Source: Actinoplanes sp. N902-109 (GTDB lineage: Bacteria > Actinomycetota > Actinomycetes > Mycobacteriales > Micromonosporaceae). From it: DNA of 64,000 bases. A program made the translations under genes and the position numbers. Shown piece after piece: positions 59,311-64,000 of this stretch (positions are counted from its first letter, which is position 1; every line of letters begins with the position of its first letter). The notes beneath the pieces were generated by a model. That model was not told where the DNA came from, ran no database searches, and saw only the letters and a program-made list of their open reading frames with translations. The stretch spans positions 7,007,501 through 7,071,500 of the forward strand of contig NC_021191.1 in NCBI RefSeq assembly GCF_000389965.1, given 5' to 3'.

Positions 59311-60855
59311 GTGGTTTCTTTCCGGTCGCGAGCAGCCCGCAACGACGACGCTCCCCGTGCCGTCCCCCGGGACGTGGAGAGCCTGGAAAAGTTGATCATG
59401 GATCTGACCGCGGCGACCGACGAGGAGTCCGCCTGGCGGATCACCGTCGACAGCACCGTGAGCTCGCACAACTTCAGCTACGGCGCGGTATGGCTGCCCA
59501 CCCGCAACGGCGAGATGGCGGTCACGTACGAGACCGGCACGCTGGTCCGGGAGATGCAGGCGGTGATCAACGGCCGGGCGGTGGCGGCCGACACCGGGCT
59601 GGTCGGCCGGGCGGTGCGCACCAAGCAGCCGGTGTACGTCGACGACATGACCACCTGTGAGGACTGCCTGCGCTGCCAGTCCGCCGCACGACAGGGCATG
59701 CAGGCCGCCGTGGTCACGCCGGTGCTGCGCGACAACAAGATCATCGCGGTGCTGGAGTACTTCTCGGCCGAGTCGCTGTACCTCGACGGGCCGCGCAGCG
59801 AGAAATGGGCTTCCATCGCCCGCATCGCCGAGCAGGCCCGGTTCACCGCGCTGGCGTCGGCCGAGCTGCGCCAGGTCGCCGACGACCGGCTGGCCGTGAC
59901 CGGCGTGGTGACCGCGCTCGGCGAGGCCCGCGACTCCAGCTCGGCGCTGCGCATCGCGCTGGACTCGGTGCGCGAGGCGTTCGGCTGGGCGTACGGCTCC
60001 TTCTGGGAGATCGACGAGCATGACAACGTGCTCAAGTTCAAGGTCGAGTCGGGTTCCGCGGGCGACGAGTTCCGCAAGGTCACGCTGGCGGCCACGTTCG
60101 CCGAGGGGGTCGGCCTGTCCGGCCGGGCCTGGCGGGCGCGCGACCTGGTGTTCGTCCGCGACATCGGCGAACTCACCGACTGCGTGCGGGCACCCGCGGC
60201 GCAGCGGGCCGGGGTGCGCTCCGGCGTCTGCTTCCCGGTGCTCAGCCACGGCCGGATCATCGGCACGATGGACTTCTTCACCACCCAGTACATCGAGCTG
60301 TCCGACTCGCGGGCCTCGGCGCTGCGCAACGTGCAGCAACTGGTCTCGCAGCGGCTGGACATCGTGCGCGCCAACGAGGTGGCCGCGGAGAATTCCCGCA
60401 GCCTGCTCGACACCGTGTCCCGGCTGCGCTCGGCCAGCGACGACGCGACCCGGGTGGCCCAGGAGGCGGTGGCCCGCGCCTCCGAGATGACCCAGGAGGT
60501 CGAGGCGCTGGGCCAGGCCTCCACCGCGATCGGCGACGTCATCAAGATCATTTCCTCGATCGCCGATCAGACCAACCTGCTGGCCCTGAACGCCACCATC
60601 GAGGCGGCCCGGGCCGGCGAGGTCGGCCGCGGCTTCGCCGTCGTGGCCGGCGAGGTCAAGGATCTGGCCCGGGAGACCGCCGAGGCGACCCAGCGGGTGT
60701 CGGAACAGATCAACGGCATCCAGAACAGCGCCCGTACGGTGTCCTCCGGCATCCTCACCACCAGCGACACGATCGGCCAGATGGACGCGGTGCAGGCGCG
60801 GATGAACGAGGTGCTGGAGGAGCAGGCCCGGATGGCCTCAGCGCTGCAGATGTAG
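59311..60855 (+). CDS. Cytoplasmic GAF-GAF methyl-accepting chemotaxis protein
   Basis: 514 residues from GTG 59311 (AGGAG nine bases upstream). No membrane helix. Two GAF domains occupy ~30-185 (WRITVDSTVSSHNFSYGAVW, then VYVDDMTTCEDCLRCQSAA, with three Cys that might bind a cofactor) and ~200-350 (ALRIALDSVREAFGWAYGSF, then GVCFPVLSHGRIIGTMDFF). The C-terminal signalling helices (~370-514) have IKIISSIADQTNLLALNATI and EAARAGEVGRGFAVVAGEVK, the MCP hairpin tip. It could signal to CheA/CheW, which are not in the window. Its last 18 bp overlap the convergent esterase gene. Confidence 0.93.
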   Translation: MVSFRSRAARNDDAPRAVPRDVESLEKLIMDLTAATDEESAWRITVDSTVSSHNFSYGAVWLPTRNGEMAVTYETGTLVREMQAVINGRAVAADTGLVGRAVRTKQPVYVDDMTTCEDCLRCQSAARQGMQAAVVTPVLRDNKIIAVLEYFSAESLYLDGPRSEKWASIARIAEQARFTALASAELRQVADDRLAVTGVVTALGEARDSSSALRIALDSVREAFGWAYGSFWEIDEHDNVLKFKVESGSAGDEFRKVTLAATFAEGVGLSGRAWRARDLVFVRDIGELTDCVRAPAAQRAGVRSGVCFPVLSHGRIIGTMDFFTTQYIELSDSRASALRNVQQLVSQRLDIVRANEVAAENSRSLLDTVSRLRSASDDATRVAQEAVARASEMTQEVEALGQASTAIGDVIKIISSIADQTNLLALNATIEAARAGEVGRGFAVVAGEVKDLARETAEATQRVSEQINGIQNSARTVSSGILTTSDTIGQMDAVQARMNEVLEEQARMASALQM

Positions 60856-61617
60856 CGGCAGCCAGTCCAGCACCGTCCGGATCTCGGTGTCCCAGTAGCC
60901 CCACTCGTGCGCCCCGGGCCCGAACTTCGCGTCGATCGCGATGCCCTGCCGCGCACAGGCGGCGACGAACCGCTCGTTCGAGGGCAGCGCGTGATCCTCG
61001 GTGCCGCAGCGCAGCAGCAACGGCGGCAGCCCGGCGCCGGCCGCGCCGACCAGGTGCAGCAGGTCGTCCTCGGTGCCGGCCGGCGAGCGGTCCCCGAACA
61101 CCCGGCGGGTCAGCTCGTGCATGTGCGGCCGGTCGTCCTGCTCGTACAGCCAGGCCACATCCAGCGCCCCGGACAGCCCGGCCGCGGCGGCGAACCGCTC
61201 CGGCTGCCGCAGCGCCCACTTGAACGCGCCGTACGCCCCCATCGACAACCCGGCGACGAAGGTGTCCTCCCGCCGGGTGGAGACGGAGAAGAACGCCGCC
61301 ACCGTCTCGGGCAGCTCCTCCGACAGGAACGTCCAGAACTTCAGGCCGTGCCGCTCATCGGTGTAGAAGCTGCGGTGCACCTGCGGCATCACCACCGCCA
61401 GCCCCTTGGCCGCGGCATAACGCTCGATCGAGGTGTAGCGGGTCCACGCCGTGTCGTCGTCGGTCAGCCCGTGCAGCAGGTACAGCACCGGCGGCGGCCC
61501 GCTGGCGGCGGCCCCGCGCACCCCGATCTGGCTGCGCGACGGCTTCGGCAGCAGGACGGTCATCGACGTGCCCAGCTCGAGCGCGTCGGAGTAAAAGTTG
61601 CACCGGATCAAGGGCAT
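60838..61617 (-). CDS. Alpha/beta-hydrolase esterase (esterase D / S-formylglutathione hydrolase-like)
   Basis: 259 residues. PPPVLYLLHGLTDDDTAW forms the oxyanion hole (HG), TFVAGLSMGAYGAFKWALRQ the nucleophile elbow (G-L-S-M-G), LLRCGTEDHALPSNERFVAA the acid, and FGPGAHEWGYWDTEIRTVLD the catalytic His. This matches the esterase PF00756 group with S-formylglutathione hydrolase and trehalose-mycolyl transferases. There is no signal peptide, so it is a cytosolic esterase; the substrate is not known. It is convergent with the chemoreceptor gene and 12 bp downstream of the methyltransferase gene on the same strand. Confidence 0.9.
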   Translation of the reverse strand: MPLIRCNFYSDALELGTSMTVLLPKPSRSQIGVRGAAASGPPPVLYLLHGLTDDDTAWTRYTSIERYAAAKGLAVVMPQVHRSFYTDERHGLKFWTFLSEELPETVAAFFSVSTRREDTFVAGLSMGAYGAFKWALRQPERFAAAAGLSGALDVAWLYEQDDRPHMHELTRRVFGDRSPAGTEDDLLHLVGAAGAGLPPLLLRCGTEDHALPSNERFVAACARQGIAIDAKFGPGAHEWGYWDTEIRTVLDWLPLHLQR

Positions 61618-61629
61618 GGCCGCCAGTAT

Positions 61630-62220
61630 TCACCGGCGGGCGTCGATGGTGTCGTCCGCGGCGGCGAGCACGGTGAACCCGGCCGCCGCCAGCCGCTGGA
61701 CGAGATCCTCCGGCCGGCGGCGGTAGACCCGGACCGCCATGGGCAGGCCGCCGTAGCCCTCGCTCTTCCACCGCGAGCCCTCACCGGGGTGGAAGCCGAG
61801 CAGCAGCGGGGCGCCCGGGCGCAGCACCCGGTGAAACTCGGCGAGCACCGCGGCCAGCTCCTCGTCGGGCGTGTGCACCAGCGAGTACCAGGCGATCAGC
61901 CCGGCCGTGGTGGCGGCGCGCACCGGGAGCCGGGCCATGTCACCGACCGCGAAGCCGACCCCCGGGTGGTCGCGCCGGGCGACCCGGATCATCCCCGGTG
62001 ACAGATCCATCCCGTACGGACGCAGCCCGAGCCGCCGCAGATGAGCGGTGATCCCGCCCGGACCGCACCCGGCGTCCAGCACCGGACCGGGCCCGGCGAC
62101 GGCCGCGAAGCGGGCGAACGTCGCCACCATCGCGGGGTGGTCCGTGGCGAAAGCGCGGACCGTCTCCGCGTAGTTCTCCGCGACCGTGTCGTAGGAGCCG
62201 CGCACATCCTGGGCAGCCAT
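61630..62220 (-). CDS. Class I SAM-dependent methyltransferase
   Basis: 196 residues. YDTVAENYAETVRAFATDHP is the typical start, PVLDAGCGPGGITAHLRRLG is the SAM-binding motif I, and YGMDLSPGMIRVARRDHP carries the acidic residue after strand 2. VGFAVGDMARLPVRAAT is motif II, and EFHRVLRPGAPLLLGFHPGE motif III. The acceptor is not deducible; it resembles ubiquinone/menaquinone-type (Methyltransf_11) enzymes. ATG 62220 begins the conserved start; an upstream extension to 62238 is possible. It is probably co-transcribed with the esterase gene. Confidence 0.9.
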   Translation of the reverse strand: MAAQDVRGSYDTVAENYAETVRAFATDHPAMVATFARFAAVAGPGPVLDAGCGPGGITAHLRRLGLRPYGMDLSPGMIRVARRDHPGVGFAVGDMARLPVRAATTAGLIAWYSLVHTPDEELAAVLAEFHRVLRPGAPLLLGFHPGEGSRWKSEGYGGLPMAVRVYRRRPEDLVQRLAAAGFTVLAAADDTIDARR

Positions 62221-62262
62221 GGGCACGCATCCTGCCATGGGCCCCGGGGCTCCGGGTGCCGG

Positions 62263-64000
62263 TCAGCGCGCGTCGAGCGGAAGCTTGACCAGCACCGTGG
62301 TGCCGGGACCGTCGTGGTCGAGAAGTTCGACGCTGCCGTGGTGGCGCTGCACGACCGCGCGGCTCAGCGTGAGGCCCAGGCCGGTGCCGGGAATGGCCCG
62401 GTCGCGAGCCCGGCTGGTGCGGTACAGGCCGGTGAACATCTTCTCCCGCTCGTCCGGGGACACGCCGATGCCGGTGTCCGAGACGGCCAGCTCCGCCATC
62501 CGGCCGTTGGTGCGCAGGGTGACGGTGACGTGGCCGCCGTCCGGGCTGTACTTGGCCGCGTTGCCGAGCAGGTTGTCCACCACCTGGCGCAGCCGCTTGC
62601 CGTCGCCGGGCAGGACCAGCTCGCCGGGCAGGCAGGCGTCGATGGTGAGCGGCTCGCCGATCACGGCCTCCCGGGTCCGGGCCACCGCCTCCCGCACCAC
62701 GTCGGCCAGGTCGAGCGGGGTGAGCTGGACGTCGGCGTGCCCGGCGTCGAGCGCGGACAGCTCCAGCAGCTCGGTGATGATGTGCCGCAACTGGGTGGTG
62801 TTGCGCTCGATCACCTCCAGCATGGCCGGGCCGTCCTCGGCCAGCGTGGCCGCGTCCGCCTCGCGCAGCAGCTCGGTGTACGCCGCGATGGAGGTGAGCG
62901 GGGTGCGCAGTTCGTGCCCGATCAGCGCGAGATACTCGTTCTTGGTCCGGGCGAGCTGGCGCTGCAGGTCCTCCACGAGCAGCCGCTCGACGAACTGCCC
63001 GATGTGCGCGGCGATCCCGGACATCAGCGCGAGCAGCTCGTCGTCGGCGCCCTCGGCGCTGCCGGCGAACACGGTGAGCACGCCGAAGGCCTCCAGCCCG
63101 TGCCGCACCGGGATCGCGAGCGCCGCGTGCAGCTGGGACTCGGCCGCGGTCTCGGCGGAGATCAGGCTCTGCGGGCGGCCCACGTCACGGATCCACAGCG
63201 GCTTACCGGCCTGCCAGGCGCGACCGGCCAGCCCCACCCCGTACGGCAGCTCGTCGGGCACCTCGATGTCGGACTCCCAGCCCGGGGCGCTCCACTGCGC
63301 CGCCGACCGGATCACCCCGGCCGGGTCGTCGACCAGCCACAGCTCGGCATGCGTCCAGCCGAGGGTGCGCACGATGGCTTCGAGCACCCGCGGACCGGCG
63401 GCCTCGATGCCCGGCGCATCGGCCAGCGCGGTGATCACACTCAGCTCGCAGGTGCGGAACCGCTCGGCCCGTTTGCGCCGGGTGACGTCCTGCACCGCCT
63501 GGACCGCGCCCAGGGTGCGCCCGTCCGGCCCGACGATCGGCTGGGCGTCGACCAGGTAGTGCCGGGCCGGCCGGCCGATCCTGTGCACGACCAGCTGCTC
63601 GCCGCGCAGCCGTTCGCCGCGTAAGGCGCGCAGCAGGGTGATGTCCTTCTGCTCCATGGGCCGGCCCTGCGCATCGGTCAGACCGGCGACCGCGGAGTGC
63701 TCGTCCAGTTTCAGCGGCACCCGGGAGTCGCCCCACAACTCGTGCATGCGCGCGTTGACCAGCACGATCCGCCCCTCGGCGTCGCACGCGGTGACCCCGT
63801 CGTGCAGGCTGTCGAGCACCGCGTCGAGGAAGCGCCGCTGCCGGTCGATCTCGTGCCGGTTCAGCTGCTCGGTGATCAACATCGTGCCCACCTGGGCCGC
63901 CTCGGCAAGCGCGGCGATGTCGTCGGGGCTCCAGCGCCGGGGCTCGGGCTCCACCGCGCAGCACATGCCCAGGATGCGCCCGGTCTCGTCGCGGATCGGG
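62263..64000 (-). CDS. Soluble hybrid sensor histidine kinase (GAF-PAS-GAF-HisKA-HATPase), 5' truncated
   Basis: The frame stays open to the window edge, so the N-terminus is missing. The visible ~579 residues show the end of a GAF domain (ETGRILGMCCAVEPEPRRW), a PAS domain (FLDAVLDSLHDGVTACDAEG, ending AVQAVQDVTRRKRAE), and a GAF domain (VLEAIVRTLGWTHAELWLVD onward). The HisKA helix follows with KNEYLALIGHELRTPLTSIA (phospho-His), then an HATPase domain with VVDNLLGNAAKYSPDGG (N), LAVSDTGIGVSPDEREKMF (G1/F) and IPGTGLGLTLSRAVVQRHHG (G2). No membrane helix is seen. No response regulator is adjacent in the window. The ligand of the sensory domains is unknown. Confidence 0.92.
   Translation of the reverse strand, partial: PIRDETGRILGMCCAVEPEPRRWSPDDIAALAEAAQVGTMLITEQLNRHEIDRQRRFLDAVLDSLHDGVTACDAEGRIVLVNARMHELWGDSRVPLKLDEHSAVAGLTDAQGRPMEQKDITLLRALRGERLRGEQLVVHRIGRPARHYLVDAQPIVGPDGRTLGAVQAVQDVTRRKRAERFRTCELSVITALADAPGIEAAGPRVLEAIVRTLGWTHAELWLVDDPAGVIRSAAQWSAPGWESDIEVPDELPYGVGLAGRAWQAGKPLWIRDVGRPQSLISAETAAESQLHAALAIPVRHGLEAFGVLTVFAGSAEGADDELLALMSGIAAHIGQFVERLLVEDLQRQLARTKNEYLALIGHELRTPLTSIAAYTELLREADAATLAEDGPAMLEVIERNTTQLRHIITELLELSALDAGHADVQLTPLDLADVVREAVARTREAVIGEPLTIDACLPGELVLPGDGKRLRQVVDNLLGNAAKYSPDGGHVTVTLRTNGRMAELAVSDTGIGVSPDEREKMFTGLYRTSRARDRAIPGTGLGLTLSRAVVQRHHGSVELLDHDGPGTTVLVKLPLDAR

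Noticed and set aside
56950..60339. Upstream extension of the protease gene over the chemoreceptor
   Set aside because: The frame is open, but a proper signal peptide and ribosome site occur at 59151, and the extension is antisense to the GAF-MCP gene.

Overview
The window is a 64 kb piece of a high-GC actinobacterial chromosome. GTG and TTG starts are frequent, same-strand genes often overlap by 4 bp (ATGA, GTGA, TTGA) and many convergent genes overlap at their tails. Gene content (SpoIIE-type phosphatase/kinase hybrid, DUF222/13E12 HNH protein, DUF3072, DUF6986, PAC2, treX-treY-treZ, GGDEF-EAL proteins, cytoplasmic GAF chemoreceptor) fits Micromonosporaceae, most likely Actinoplanes or a close relative. 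This is a judgement from recognised families, not a database result. No rRNA, tRNA or CRISPR array was seen.

Layout. 1-6.4 kb: a truncated SpoIIE/HATPase protein, a HAD phosphatase, a decayed SDR fragment, a CPA1 antiporter, a VOC protein, DUF3072, a terminator, a small HTH + Clp-N operon behind two palindromes, then marR-pirin. 6.4-10.1 kb is the scarred part: an HNH/DUF222 gene behind an SOS-like box, fossils of IS630- and IS5-type transposases, and a frameshifted MFS transporter. 10.1-12.3 kb: HAD phosphatase and ROK regulator, divergent around an operator-like palindrome. 12.3-18.9 kb: repeat-containing non-coding DNA, a low-complexity ORF with an interrupting stop, a two-component system whose gene junction is triplicated, phospholipase D and small or unknown membrane proteins.

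18.9-31.4 kb is the metabolic core. uraD, uraH, uricase and an 8-oxoguanine deaminase form one operon. Malate synthase, DUF6986, allantoinase and allantoicase, followed by GNAT, APH-like and PIMT genes, form another. Together they take urate through 5-hydroxyisourate, OHCU, allantoin and allantoate to ureidoglycolate, and glyoxylate on to malate. No classical ureidoglycolate lyase gene is visible.

31.4-41.5 kb: HrpB helicase, alpha/beta hydrolase with a divergent TetR regulator, a GGDEF-EAL protein, then a run of anchored solute-binding protein, seven-helix membrane protein and PP2C phosphatase that resembles a GlnH/GlnX-type sensing module without its kinase. 41.5-49.3 kb: treX-treY-treZ (trehalose from maltodextrin or glycogen) and a divergent GT4 glycosyltransferase. 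49.3-64 kb: antiporter, UBP zinc finger and ketopantoate reductase operon, a lipoprotein, EcsC, a second GGDEF-EAL protein, PAC2, a secreted papain-like protease with TIG repeats, a soluble chemoreceptor, an esterase, a methyltransferase and a truncated sensor histidine kinase.

Most of the window is ordinary, well-packed chromosome. The most interesting items are the twin-palindrome leaderless promoter of the HTH/Clp-N pair, the kinase-less sensing module, the DUF6986 gap-filler in ureide breakdown, the SOS-like box on the DUF222 gene, and several small rearrangements (triplicated kinase/regulator junction, stop inside a repeat, 22-bp tandem repeats).
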